Assembly: GCA_047495785.1 (NCBI GenBank)
Contig: JBLDXI010000002.1
Coordinates: forward strand, 2,604,001 to 2,668,000
DNA length: 64,000 nucleotides
Direction: 5' to 3'
Source of the DNA: Lepidodermella squamata
Lineage: Eukaryota > Gastrotricha
The notes beneath the pieces were generated by a model. It saw nothing but the letters and a program-made list of their open reading frames with translations, ran no database searches and was not told the DNA's origin. Positions 22,501 through 36,000 of the stretch are shown here, piece after piece. The stretch's first letter is position 1; each line of letters starts with the position of its first letter. Position numbers and translations under genes: made by a program.

Positions 22501-25500
22501 ATTTTGGAAATCGCGAGCCCGTTTGCGTCCTTATGAGGATGATAACTATTCAATTCAGCTTCAGCTATGAATATCACTTAATAAACATGTTATGGAAAAT
22601 GAGTTCCAATGTTTCAGCGATCTCTGAGAATGTTATCGAATTCGTTCTAGAGTCTTGTAAACTGGACTCTGCCTTTTTCCACGTGGCCATGCTTTCTCCT
22701 TCTAATTAAGAAGAACATTCTTAATTCTCGTAGCAGTGGATGAACGCTCCACTTTATTCAATTCGGTAGAGAGGATGGTTCTTAGGTTGTCTGAGCGCCC
22801 TAAGGAGGCATGTAATGCTCTTTGTTGCAGTTTACCGATTTCGGAATCTCTTACTTGTTTTGTGAAAAATTATGCTTTGAATAAAATAAGAAAAACTACC
22901 ATTTGTCGAATTTTCCAAAAACCTGTTTTAAGGATTATTATTGGTTACTTTGTTTCTTTGATAGGCTTCTACTAAAGATTTGTTTAATGGAAGACCTAGA
23001 GATGGTCGCGGTCAAAGCCGCAAGAAATGGTAGCTTGCAGACGTTGAAGCGCTTGGGCCAGCAAGGCTTTGACTTCAGTGCCATTTTCAATGGCAAATCA
23101 GTCCTGACTGAAGCCGTGCTAAGCGGAAATGTGGAGGTCATCCATTTCATTCTCCAAAAATGGCCTGAAGGGCTGAACGCGTCAAGTCGCTATGGGACGC
23201 CGCTGACCTGCGCGGTCGGTATGTCTGATGAGCAGGGGGCGGATCAAGCCCTGCGCGTGGTCCGCTTTCTCGTCGAAGAATGCAACGCCGACCTGGAGGC
23301 ACGCGATGGGGATGGCTACACCCCTGTGGCAGTCGCGTGCTTTCAGGACTCCACGACAAGTACCTTATTGGAAGGGGGGCTGACCTGAGGGCCCGCTTCC
23401 GTGGCAACAACTTGCTTCACTTGGTATGTGCTCATGGTGGCTCAAGAAAAGTGGTGCGGCTTATTGCACGTAGCAGCAGAGCTTTTGGCGGAGACAACGG
23501 ATGAGGAAGCCACTCCGCTCCAGATCGCCTGCAAATCCAAACATCCGGCGATTGTACAATGCCTCATCCAAGAGTTTCACGCCGACGTCCACCACGGCTC
23601 GCCTATTTTGGCCTGCGCAGAGATTTTGGCAAACCATGGGGCCAATTTAGGCGAGCGAGATGTTGGCGGGAACACTATTCTCCACCTTGGTGTGAGACTA
23701 GGCAACATCAACCTAGTCGATTTGGTGGCTCGTAAGTCGCCGGCCTTGCTGAAGGCTTGCAACAACGCCGGCATATCGCCGTTGGAGATGGCCGTGAGAG
23801 AAAAGAAAGAGGGAGTTGCGAGGGCCCTGCTGGACGCAATTTTTAGAACCCCATGAAATAATAGCTTGTAACTGTTAAAAAAGTATGTCGTCTCGTTGCA
23901 GTTCTTCTTTGTGTTTTTCGTTTGTCGTTGTGTCGATGTCGATTTTTAGGATTTGTCAATTGGTATTCATATATTGTTAACCATCTTTAAAGTTTATGTT
24001 CGATGTCGTCAATTTTATGCTTTGCTGTCGTCTCGTTGCTCGCTCTTTGTTAGACATGCTTGCTTGACTTTGTTAGACACGCAAGTTCAATCATTTGCCT
24101 GTGCAATCTACACATTCCAACCTTTGTTGACCGCGTATCACCAACGCCGATAGCCGATATATATTCATTCACCTACCGACTCGCTCTCAAATTACATGCT
24201 TACCCTAACACCTTGTTTATAAAACATAACGCATTTACTCCAACGTTTCGGTTATAGTCAATAACCATCTTCAGGGATTGTTTTAGAAATTAAATCAGAA
24301 TTTAAAATTTCTCGTTTTTTGACAAATGGGAACAAATTGTCTAACAATAAATTGACCGATAATAAGTGAAAAGTGGGATTTGGCGTATTTTCTGTATTTT
24401 CCAGCAAATGGCAAAACGTGTGTTGACTTGAAGAGGGACGATTCTTGGATTCCTAGATGTCTTAACTCAGTTTTTCTTGAGGATTTTGAATTTTCGAATT
24501 TCAGACCACTAGGATGCTCCTATCCTCCTTAAAACACGGAATACCCTAGAGATGCCCCGGAAAGTGTCATTGATTCAGGTTGTCCCAGAGACACTAAATC
24601 GCAACAAAATTTTAAAATATATAGTGAGATTCCTCACCTCAGATTACCCAATTAAATGTCGACAGCGCATGCAATACTATCATCAGAATTTATTGCGCGA
24701 GGGATTTTTAAAAATCCATAATGAAAAATGAACGAATATTTTAGGATTGCGTTTTCGAAATTAGAAATGTTCCCCCTAAACATTGAAGCCCATTTTCTCT
24801 GTAACCATGATGAATATAAACCTATTTTTTTATTTCGATCAACTCCTCGTTAATTGATCTTGAAAGCGGCATCAAAATCCCACGATGTCAAAATTTTCGC
24901 CACACCCCACTTTTCACTTATTTTCGGTCAACTTGTAATATATAAAAGATTGGATTTCTGAATGATTAAGCATCAAGTATTACCTCGATCAATTCGAACG
25001 GCATGGTCCGTTCCGAAATCGCAGCCATGGCCTTGCGAGTCTTCTCCGAGTACTTGGTCGCATCACAAATCGCATTGCAATCCACGTCAGCCGAACTAGT
25101 TTGCTGGCCACCAAGAGCCGCTTGACTCGACGTGCCAGGCGGCGCATCGTCATCGTCACTCTCGTCATCATCCGCCGGAACGTCCTCATCGTCATCCACC
25201 AAACCAGCCGGGCGCTTTCGTTTTCGCGGCTGGGTGATCATAGAAGCATCGAAATCAGTCATTTGAATAATATCCTCCAGAAAGTAATGCTCGACCGAAA
25301 ACTGGCGACCACGGACTTCGACGACGGAGACTCGGCCGAAATATTCCGTGAACATATCGACATTCACGGTCGCGCTCATCAAAATTATCTTCATCTGCGG
25401 GAATGCGATAGCCATATCACGCAGTAAAATCAACAGAAAATCTGTATCAATGTCCCTCTCGTGAATTTCATCGACAATCACGTGGGAGACACCCCGCAGA

Positions 25501-28210
25501 CCAGCCTCCATTTTTCGTAGTAGAACTCCGACAGTGCAGTAGAGAATAGCCCCGTAGGGTCGAGGTAGTTGCGAATCAAATCTGACTGAATACCCGACCG
25601 AACACCCCAGCGCCTCGCCACGTTCAGCCGCGACTCGTTCAGCAATAGTTACCGCACTGATTCGCCTCGGTTGAGTCACTACTATATTGCATTTCGCCCC
25701 GTAACCTTCGTCAATAGCTGTGTCCAAAATGAACTGAGGCACTTGAGTAGTTTTGCCTGAACCAGTTTCGCCCCGCACCAAAATTACGGTGGAACTTTCA
25801 ATTTCTCGCAGAATTTCGTCGCAACTTTCAAACACAGGTAAACGCTGCCGCTGTTGCTGTAACTCGACAGTATTAGGGTCTGAATAGCGTTGCTGATTGT
25901 GACTCCTCAGATCTACACTGATTTGATCCATCGATACAGAGGCGTAGTAGCCATCGTCGATATTTGCCGCTCGCCACGGGTCCCAGTTCGCGAGGGGCGG
26001 CGCCCACATCACGGTTTTCACTGTCGCGGATTGTTGGGTTTGAGCTTTCGGCTCCGAGGCGAATTCGCCCAGGTTGCTTTTAACGAGTAGACTAATCGAA
26101 TCTTGACCAGGCGGTTGACTAGAAACTTGAACTGGTTCGATGCCGTACGCGGTAACGACTCTACGAACACGTTCTGCGAGTTGGGGGTCGACAAATACTG
26201 CTTTTTTAGGCACGGCATTGCGATTTATTTTCGGGGCTGCGGTTCCACAGGCCTCGATGATGCCCAAATGATAGAGCTGCCGGACGATTGAGCAAGCGCA
26301 GGCTTTTGATGAGACGTGCTTAGTCGAACCGTGCTCACGAGCATTGATGTCTGAAATAATTTTCGGTAATATTTATTTTGCGATGTACACAAATTTAAAC
26401 AAACATCTGTTGAGTTCTCGAACGAAAATACTTAGTTCGCAGATAAATGTCCTGAAAAAATGAAAATGTTGCAATTAAAGCTAATGAAACATAATGAGGG
26501 TGAGTAAATAATAATTTTACTCTGAATCCTCGACACAAAAATTTCAGAGGAATTTGGTTTTCAAATTTCACATTTCCGCAACTAATATGAGAATTACCAA
26601 CTCTCAAGCCAGAAAAATACATAGATATAAGCTTGATTCCTAACATTAGGTCAACGTTTCCTAATCTTGGGTCCCGGGAGTTGTCTGGCAATTTTGATCG
26701 ATTTATTCCTCCGGACTTTCGAATCAAACAATATACTGAGAATTTTCAGGCTGTTCATAGGGGTCAGCTAAAGCTTGCGCCATTTTTTATTCGGCCCATC
26801 TAAGACGCAGAAATGCGCAGCTGGGTAAAAATGCAAATAAAGCAGCGAAAATTTCAAAAGCAAATAGCATATCGAGCTCAAAATTCTGGATTATTTGTTC
26901 GATTTTCTGAACGTAGAGCGGAAGGAAATGGGAATCCGATGGGTCGCGAATGCCTCCAACAACTTTTTTGAATTTTTTGGATGGAGCTAACATATGAACT
27001 TATTCTTCATACCCAACGGCTACTAGGTATGAAAATTCGAGGGCCATACGGGAAATGTTCAGGAATAAGCACTTGCAAAATTCAAAATCCCGAAAAATAG
27101 TTCAAACCGTCTAATTTAAAAGCTTATTTCATTGTGGGTAGAATATCATCCATATATCAGATCCATTCAATAGCGCTCTTCTTCGAAAAACGGTATCAGC
27201 TCTTATTTTTCGTAAATCAAGTTTCCCAATAATTATCGATTGAGAAATTCGCCGTTATTACGAACCAATTTTTGCATCATTTTTCAATTTTCACCGCATT
27301 TTTTAATTCATGTCAAATTTTCGGCTTATTGTCAATTCTTTCATATTCAGAATCGATGAAATAAGCCCTGAATATTCGTTTCCAAGCATGAGGTTCGTTT
27401 TGGCTTTCCGTCATTGCATCATCAGATCAACAGAGAGCCAAAACCAACCTCAAGCTCGCCATTATTATTTTCGCCAGCAATATCGATGACCCATGTTTTG
27501 TCAAATTTTCTCGTTTTTTTTTCTTGTTCGGTTCATCGGCAACAAATTGGACTGGCATTGAAATACCGGTTATGATCAGGGCCCATCGACGTGTACTTGA
27601 AGTCGACATTGCCGCCCTTGTTATGCGCCTGGACCCACTGGTGAAAGCGCTGTTTCGCATTGTCAATCGTCCAACCGCCGTGGTACGCCGCCGTCATATC
27701 GACCATCTCGTTATCGGCTACTTCGCGCTTGTTCGCCGCCGCATGCATCGCCATGCGATCAGCGAGCGCCATGCCCGGCAGCGAGTCGCGCGCAGGCAAT
27801 CCGAAGCGCGGCTGATTAGCAGCAGCGTTGTTGTTGTTGCTATTAGGCGCGAACGTCGAAAACCCAGCGTTGTTACTACTAGCCCCGGCGACGATGAATT
27901 GCGCCGCGCTGCTATTATTCTGCGGCGATTCGAGCAAGTGCGCGACTTCTTTCTCCGGCACGGCGGCGATGCGGACCAAGTACTGCACAAAATCCTTACA
28001 GGCGTTCGTCTTAGCATCACGCTTGTTAGTCGAGTTGCCGTAAGCTTCGTACACATATTTATCTGAGGCAACGAGGCGGCAGACGAAACGCGGCCTCGCT
28101 TTTGTTCCAGATTCGGAAAATGTAAATTCAGCGTTGACCTTCTGCTTTTGAAAAAATTCATTTATCCACTTCTTCACACTGGCTCCTGCGTCGTCTTCAT
28201 GATCAGCCAT
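19558..28210 (-). CDS. DHX9: DHX9 / maleless-type ATP-dependent RNA helicase A
   Basis: DExH-box helicase that unwinds RNA and RNA:DNA hybrids in the nucleus. Five exons, 27553-28210, 24984-26350, 20649-21725, 20411-20593 and 19558-20358, sum to 4086 nt (1361 aa). Two dsRNA-binding domains come first ([13 protein letters not shown]..., then GPDHNRYF and [11 protein letters not shown] across intron 1). The core has Walker [11 protein letters not shown] (about residue 413), DEIH, SAT and QRRGRAGR. The HA2/OB-fold region ([16 protein letters not shown]) and a C-terminal RGG tail ([17 protein letters not shown]) match RNA helicase A, not other DEAH proteins. An acidic insert ([18 protein letters not shown]) lies between the two RecA lobes. 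The first donor (GCCA|GTCCAA) is weak. Intron 2 (21726-24983) hosts a nested ankyrin pseudogene and a TIR element. Confidence 0.93.
21930..22108 (+). other. Possible stray coding fragment inside DHX9 intron 2
   Basis: In two neighbouring frames the sequence reads like protein ([17 protein letters not shown], then [19 protein letters not shown], ending at a GT at 22109), separated by a frame change near 22020. It could be a decayed exon or retrocopy. The source gene is not recognised with confidence; an alpha-helical Lys/Glu-rich segment is all that is visible. Confidence 0.25.
22988..23856 (+). pseudogene. Ankyrin-repeat pseudogene nested antisense in DHX9 intron 2
   Basis: Intron-less ankyrin-repeat sequence from ATG 22988 ([20 protein letters not shown]). 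Repeats run through three frames: 22988 to about 23355 ([45 protein letters not shown]), about 23355-23480 ([19 protein letters not shown]) and about 23480-23856 ([51 protein letters not shown]). Continuous repeat register across two frame changes indicates +1/-1 lesions, hence a pseudogene unless the assembly is wrong. It lacks the signal exon and hydrophobic tail of the ankyrin genes at 61-64 kb, and its lack of introns would fit a retrocopy. Confidence 0.75.
24352..24931. mobile_element. Non-autonomous DNA element with about 34-bp TIRs in DHX9 intron 2
   Basis: The left end 24352-24385 (TTGACCGATAATAAGTGAAA and onward to GGCG) matches the reverse complement of 24898-24931 (TTGACCGAAAATAAGTGAAA and onward) with only about three mismatches in 34 bp. 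The 580-bp span has no ORF worth calling. Position and structure fit a MITE; the target duplication is not clear. Confidence 0.75.
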
Positions 28211-30048
28211 TCTTCAATTTTCCTAAGAATGTACAAAAACGAAAATTAAAAAACAACTTTTTTATTTGATGCGCCCTGTCACTACGTTTTACTAATTCAT
28301 TTCGCTCACGGCTTTCTTTTTGTTTTCATCATCATCATTAAATTTCGACTTTTTTTAGCATTGTCGAAGAGAGAGAGATAGAGATAGAACCAAGTGATAA
28401 CACGCACAAGCGCAGACCGAGAGACAATAACAGCGGCTAAAAAAGACACGAAAACACGCATTTTTCATAATATTTGCTGCCGAATCCATTCATAATCAAT
28501 CGGTGTGCAATCTAGCGTTTCGATATATGTGCGCGTAAAAGATCAAATCGTTTGTTGTTATCGTATTTTTATACATCATCATCATCATTATCATCAACCC
28601 TTACGGCCGCCATCAATGAAAGAATCGTCGTCAATGAAATATATACGAGTAAATAAAAGGGTAATAAAGCACTTTTCAATCGCGTCAACACGTCAAACTA
28701 GAGAGAAAATTGTAGCTTGCATGTGTTTTTAAAGAAGGTTTTTATCGGCCTTTCAGACCAACAATTGTTCTTTTCCAATTTCCTGTCGGTATATGTTTTG
28801 CAGAGTTCAAGCAGCAAAAAGGGCGCGAGAGGAAAATTTCAAACAATAATCAAGTATGATTCAAGTAAAAAGGAAGCAGAAAAACCCGTAGGACGCACTC
28901 AGCGATATCGAGAAAAACGGTTTTTTGAAATCCACAGTGAATTAAGAAGAGAAAAAAGGAAAAACGCGACAACAAAAGACTCGGGTGTGTTATCGGTGTA
29001 AAGGAAAAAAATCAAATCATTCACAGTCATCGATTTCCAGCGTAAGGGAACAGCAATAATAATAATAATAATATATTCAATATATTTTATGATTTCAAGT
29101 AATTAAATATATAACTTTGATAGATAAACCTGATGCCATCAGTGCGCTTTTTCTTGATATGAGTCGACATTTCTCTTCTCATCCGCATAACAATCTGTGT
29201 TATTTACAAAGCACGTATAAAAAGATCCCCAGCAAATGAAGAGAAGTTCAAGAAGATGAAGAGAGAGAGAGAAAAGAACAAACAACGACAAACCGCGATC
29301 ACATGCACTACGCATATTGCCATAATTTCATAATTTTCTGAGATAATAATATGTTTCACCTCTACAATTTTTGTTTAGTTTTTTTTCATCTCACAGTTAT
29401 TTTGTCGATAAAGATACATTTGGCCGATATATAAGTATATTCTCAAATATTTGAATAGATTTCTGTTCTCAGGAGGAGAATAAATGGACTCAGTGGCACG
29501 GTGGCGAAAAGCCTGTCGCTACTACTACTAATGAAAGCATTTTCGAAGGGATCCACCTTAAAACAGAGCCGTGAACGACGAGTTTGTGCGTCATGAGAGG
29601 CAGATAGAAGAACGCAAAAAGGAAAAGAAGAAGAAGAAGAAGAAGAAGGATGATCAAGTAAAGAAAGGAAAACAATTTTTTACGCTTCATTTTTCACAAT
29701 GAATCGTGGGTATTTTGAATTCGCGTTTCATGTATGAAAGACTTGACAAATGATAATATAACTGCTGTTTATATTTTGGTACCCGCATCGGCGGGTATTC
29801 ATTTTTATGTTCGTGTGTGTGGGTGTGCGTTTGAACTGAGCAGAAGACATGCATTCTCCAATATTGATTTGTTTCTCAACGACGGTTTTATAGGTAGCGA
29901 AGAAGTAGTAGCTTCTTCCACAGCCAGGAAGACACGCGTCAATAATCCTCATCATCAGATTTCATCTATAATAAAAACACTGATTTGTTTGCCACGTTCA
30001 TTACAGTCATTTTTTCAATCATAAGTTCTTTGTTAAAAATCAATTTGA
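28211..30048. other. Intergenic region between DHX9 and MAST genes, with simple repeats
   Basis: Contains GA-rich (28370-28390), CAT/ATC (28574-28596), AAT (29056-29073) and AAG/GAA (29617-29650) simple repeats. It covers the upstream region of DHX9 and the 3' flank of the MAST gene. No conserved ORF; open frames here are short and of low complexity. Confidence 0.5.
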
Positions 30049-33000
30049 TCACAGAGCTTGGTCGTCGAGCTCCGAGTCAGGCCACGTGCCGTCGTCGGTT
30101 GTCAAGCGGCGGCGAACAACATGCTGCGAGTGGATCGGGGTGGCGGCCGACTCGGATTTGCGCTCAAGCACCGACGACTCGCCTGAATTATTCGACAACG
30201 CGTCCGAGTCCGTCGCAGTTGCCGCGGGCAGTGACGTCGTGGACGATGATTCCGAAGTCGCAGTGACATGGGGGACGTAGACAGACTGAACCCGGCGGTT
30301 TGACATATTCCGCATACGCAAAGACCCGCCTGGTTCTTGGACCAAGGGCGAACAAGCGCGTTGCGGGCTGATTGGCGTGATTGGGAGGGAGGCGGTGACA
30401 TTAACGGTCGAGCCGCAGTTTGACGCGACCAGTAGGGAATCGACCGGCCTGGTAGTCGGCGACGACCCGGTCAGGGGTGATGGGGTCCTGGCCAGCGGCG
30501 ACGGCATCGTGTGGAACGACCGTCGACGCGAAACTGCATTTCCACCACCGCTCTCAGCTTTCGACGGGTGAAGCGAGGTCGCAGTTGGGGTCACTTGCTG
30601 CCCGGTATGGCTCATTTGCCTCATATTTCTCGGCCGGGATCCTCCACCCAGGGCCGAGGTTAGAGCGTGGGATAACGCGCCGTGGGGTAACGACGAACTC
30701 AACAACTGGTTGTGGCCGGCCACGACAGACGGCAGTGCTAGTAGCTGGTGCGGTCTGTTCGGCGGGGTATTTGATACCCGGCGTGAAGCGGGAGTGACCG
30801 CGGCTGGCAGCATGGTTTGAGACAGAGCGCGTTGCATACGAACCGCGCCGTGACTCGTGCTGGCGGAAAAACTCGCCGCCAGCCGGTTCTGCGAGCCGGA
30901 ACTCGACCCCGGCCGACTGGTCGACGGCAGCCGGACGTGCGGGGTCGTTTCTGACGTGGATGATTCGCTGGGGCTGGGAGCTTCAGGCGGTTGTTCCGGG
31001 GTGGTTGCGGTCATCGAAGCGTGTCGGCACAAATTGCTTCGTGACTTCGCCGCCGGGTCGAACGACTTGCGGTGAACGACCGTTGAAGCCGGGGTGGTGG
31101 TAGGGCCCCGGGTGGAGGCGCCAGCGGTCTGCGAGTTGAGACGGTTGCGGGTACGGGACGACGTGAATGCGGCCATTGCAGCCGGGGTGGCACGGATCAG
31201 GTTGGCTGTTTCTGGCTCGCACGTGTAGACTGTAACCTCGTGCTTACTAGCAACGAGCCGGGTAAGCACATCAATATGTGAATGGCCGTCAACAGCGCCG
31301 TCGTTGATCGCCATAATGACATGGCCGGGTTGCAGGCCGGCAGCCGCAGCCGGGCTGTTGCTCTGCACAGATAGAATCTGGTGCTGTAGGCGTGACTTGC
31401 CGGTCGTGGTCGCTGTTTTCGGCGTGCTCGGCGGCACCGGGTCGCGGACTCGTACAGTTCGGAACGTGAATCCGAAACCTCGCGGACCGCGCCGGATTGT
31501 GACCGATTGCGGGCATAACGGAGCTGGCATGGCAAAGCCGCCCGGGCTCAACGGGGACAGCGATGAACTCGTCGAACCATCGCTGCCGCCGCTGATGCGA
31601 CGCGTATCTGGGCCTGAGACGGGCGATGAGGAAGAGTGGCCTAGGGCTGGGTGGGTTGATTGGTTCTGCGATGTCGATGGAATGAGAAGAGACAGAGGCT
31701 TGTTCTGCGCCAATCGAGTCGACGGCTTTTTCGATCCAACCTAAGAAAAATAAATACAAAAATTAACACTCAAGAAAAACTTCAATAAAATTTAAGGAGG
31801 ACTTTTTAAGAATTAACATTGAAAATAATTTTTTTGCAAATAATGAAAAAATTCTAACCTTCAACTGCTGCTGCTGTTGAACTTGAGAGGCAGCCATCGA
31901 TAAGATATTGCTGCCCGGTGGAGTGGCAGCGGTCGTATTCACTGAAATCACAGGAACCTGGCGCGGCTGGTTCGGCTCAGAACCGGTCACCGAGGTCTCG
32001 CTATTTCGACCAGCAGAGCCGGAGTCAACCGGCGAATCGCAGTCGATTTGGCGTGAAGTCGATGGCAGGGATCCTCGAGCCGAGTGCAAGTCAGCGGCTG
32101 AGAGGGACGAAGCGAGCAGGGGCGATGATTCGCCTGAACTGCTGATCAAACTGAGAGAATCTCTAGCGTATCGCGGCGAGAAAGAACAGAAGCTCTGGAA
32201 CATGAGATCGTTAGTAGGCGGCGTGGTTGAAGCGGCCAACGTCGCATCACATGACGGCGGCAGTAACGTGTTCTCCGCCTGGCCTCCGACGACCAACGAC
32301 CCGACACGTGATCGAACCAACGGGCTGTTCGCCTCATACGGCGAGCAAGAACCGGTGGGAGCGAACACCATATCGGCCTGCATCAGTGCTTCGACATCGT
32401 CGGACGTATCGTCATGCCGATAGCGGTCAGTACGCGAGTCGAAATACCCGGTATCTTCCTCGTCGTCTAATTGGGGCACAAACAACATCTCGGCCTTCTG
32501 CCACAACACTGCAGTCCAATCAACGGAGTCGAAAAAGCCGTGCGTTTTCACATCCTGCGCCCCGCCTGGACCGGACCCAAGACGCACGTCAGGGTCGATT
32601 TGTAGTAAACTCTCGATGAGATCACGCGAGTCGTCGGTCGGATACAACGGGTCGTCCGGGTCATCCGGCCACTCGATAGCATCTGTAGTCAGATAACAAG
32701 GTTTTTAACTTAGTTTCTTTCAATCATTCATATTCATAATGTCTCAAGTTTACGAGGTAAAGTAAACGGCTTCACGCTCGTGTAGCTATTTTCCTCATAT
32801 TTTTGTTTAATCAGGCGTACTTTCGCCGAGTGATAAACAGCAACCTTGCATAGCGTCATATAAATTTTTTGTTTGCTCAAGAGACGCCTGGGTATTTTCT
32901 TATCTAAACCCAGCGATACAGGAATAGGTATATCGCAAGTGTTTATTGTATTGATTAAGGTGGCTGGACACTTACCGTGATAGACAATCATCTGAAAGAC

Positions 33001-36000
33001 TTCCTGCGGCGTCGAGCCGTAGAAAGGCGTGATGCCCAGCAGGCATTCGTAAAGCACAACACCGACCGACCTGAAATCAATATACTTATCAAGTCTGTAA
33101 ACATTGCTTATCAAGCTGCACGTACCACCAGTCGACTGCTTTGCCGTAATCCTGCCCGAGAATGACCTCGGGTGCAATGTATTGCGGGGTGCCGTACACC
33201 TGTTTGTCTTTGAACAGGCGCTCGCCGGTCGACGATGCTCCGGAAGCCGGGTCGGTCACGTACAAATGCGTCGTACGGTTCATGAGGCCCACCTTCGACA
33301 GGCCAAAATCAGTGAGTTTTATATGGCCTGTCGCCGTAATGAGTAGATTGTCGGGCTTTATGTCGCGGTGTATGATGCCGTACGAGTGCAGGTACGCCAG
33401 GGCGAGCACGATTTCCGCAAAATAGACACGCGCGAGATCGACCGGAATCGTGCGCACTTTTTTCAGCAGCGACGCCACATCGCCGCCCTGCACATACTCC
33501 ATCACCATGCAAAAATGCTTCGGAGTCTGAAAAAGAAGAAAATTCAATTTTTTAAGGAGGATTTTTTTGTTTGGTTTTCTTATCGATTTTTCTTTACAAA
33601 GCTTTTGCCGCCTCATAAAGTTAATTTGTAAGAGTGTATTGAACTCGAAGGCATTTTTCGTGTTCATTTCAGCAGAAACCGTAGTGCGCTTGGATTTATT
33701 GTATTTTATTGCTTTCTGTACGTGTTTTGATGAATGTTTATCTATCGTAAATTTGAGTGGCATATAAACATACAACAACTCAAAGCTTTTACATGAAGAG
33801 ATTACGCCGTGTGGCTTTTAAAGCCCACACATACACACAACACACATTGCCTAGTACAAAAAGGTGAACCCAGTTCAAAGCCATCGTAAATCGAAATATC
33901 CGCCTATTTATGCGAGTGACTCTTTAATTTTTACAGGGTTCATCTCAATTTATTATCGCGGGGACTGGAAATATCACGGCAGATGTTTACAATTATTTGG
34001 GGACCCAGCTACATACACTTTTACCCGACCTATATAAACTACGCAAAAAATGGGACGCAGGTTAAAGCAAATAAATAGGACGGTGAATAAATAAATAGAA
34101 AAAATAGGGCAGGTTGATGAGAAATTATTATCATTACCTCGAAGGAACAGTACATCTGAACAACGAACGGATTGTCGGCGAACGTGAGGATGTTGCGTTC
34201 GGCCCAAATCTGTTCGCACTGGTTGTGCAGGGCTAAACAGCGCTTGTTGATGCGCTTCATCGCAAAACGCTGACCGGTGCGCTTCTGCCGCACGAGAAAG
34301 ACTGCTCCGTAAGCACCGTTCGAGATGTTTTTAACAACCTCGAAATCGTCTTCAGAGGGCGCGGCGATCGAGCCTAAATTCGTCGACAGCTCTTTGCCCA
34401 CTATTTGCTGTTGCCGGCTAACAGCCGGGGTCTGCGGCGTTGCCCCAGGTCGCTTTAGCGATGTGTTGAATAGGGACATATCGTCGAGCCCAGAGAGACC
34501 GGCGCTGGCTAGATCGCCGAGTTGCTCGGTGACGTAGCGGTAGACATCGCCCTGAACCTGTGAGATGATGCCGGGCGTGTCGAGTTGCGCCGTCAACTTG
34601 ATCGAGTCGGTGGAGAACTCGAGGCACTCGCACAGACGGGCGCACCGTGCGATCGCCATCAAGATGTTGATGATAATGCGGTGCAGTTTGCGCGCCGATA
34701 ACGGGCACTTCTGCTTCGCCTGTTTCGCGAGCTGGCCGAGGTTACTCGACAGGTTGGCGAACTGCGCCGCCGAGAGCTGGTTCTGCTCCGAGGCGCGCAG
34801 GCAGTCGGCCGCCAGCTGCAGCGCCTGGTCGTGCACGAAGCAGAACGCGCCGTCCATCGACTCGGGCAGCGCGATAGGCGAGGCGTGTTCCGCCGCGATA
34901 AGCGACCGCAGCCGGTCCTCCATTATGCGCTGCGCACGCGGAAAACACTCCGCATACACGCTGTTCAAAATCGCAACGTCATCGTCGGCGAGCGAACACA
35001 ACGACGGAGTGCTGTGTTTGCGAGTCAGCCGACTGCGCGGGATCGGGCTCAGTTCTCCCGCCAGCCCGCCGCCGCCCTGCAGCTCGAACACCGGGTTCGA
35101 GTCTGACGAACTGAATTGCGACGTTCCACTCGCTCGTGGTGACAGTAGGGACGAAGAGTTTGCCGCAGCTGCATTCGCTGTTCCTAACGACAAACTCTGG
35201 CCAACCGCCGTCGTGTGATGGCGCTGGCGTATTGCGTTCACATTGCCCTGGGTCAACGGCGCGGCACTACTCAAACCAGGGCTCGCCGGTAGACCCTCGT
35301 TAGATGTGTAAATTGACGATGTGCCGTCAGAACCAACACCTCCGGGTTCAGTCGCGTAACCCGAGGAGCCGGGTAACGACGCAACAGACCATCGTCGGTG
35401 TCTAATAAAAAACATCGGTTTCAGTAAAAATCTAATTTTCTCGTTGTAATGCAACTAACCCATTTGAGTATCGACTGCTAAATCCCGGCGGGAAATTAGC
35501 ACTTTGCATGAAGGGCTTCGGGCTTTCCATAGGGCTCGTCGCCGTACTCGCCGTACTGTCATTACGCGCGCCTCCAAGGGGTCCGCCTGAAGCATGGCTG
35601 GAACGGCGAGCGGTAGCCGAGCTGATCAGCATGATAATGTGAATAAAATCTAGTACTTGGGTAAGTAGAGCCTACCGTAAACGGCCAGTATGTGGGTGGT
35701 GGTTTGAAGAGAGGAATTCGCGCTGGAACGAAAATAAAAAATACATTCAACCGAGCAACAGCATCGTCATCATCAGCAGTAATTGCATCGTGACATATCG
35801 CGCGGTGACGTCACCACGAGAAAATAACAGCAGGTATAAAAAGTCTTTAGCCAAGAAAACAAACAATGAATTGATTCATTCGCACTTGAGATTAGGCAGG
35901 CGCCCTATATTTTAAACGTGCACCTTGTCTTATATAAAGCACGTGAAGATAGATAGTGGATTTAATCTAGCGTAGGAAATCTAAAAATAGTTGCCACGGG

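Noticed and set aside
22988-23856. Bacterial contamination or endosymbiont ankyrin gene
   Set aside because: It lies within a continuous eukaryotic intron and related multi-exon ankyrin genes occur at 61-64 kb; frame lesions fit a local pseudogene.
27524-28066. 180-codon ORF on the plus strand
   Set aside because: It is the antisense shadow of DHX9 exon 1; the minus-strand frame has clear dsRNA-binding domains.
34565-35218. 217-codon plus-strand ORF, and similar ones at 31304-31744 and 31908-32423
   Set aside because: Antisense shadows of MAST exons with biased codon use; the minus-strand reading has kinase and PDZ motifs.
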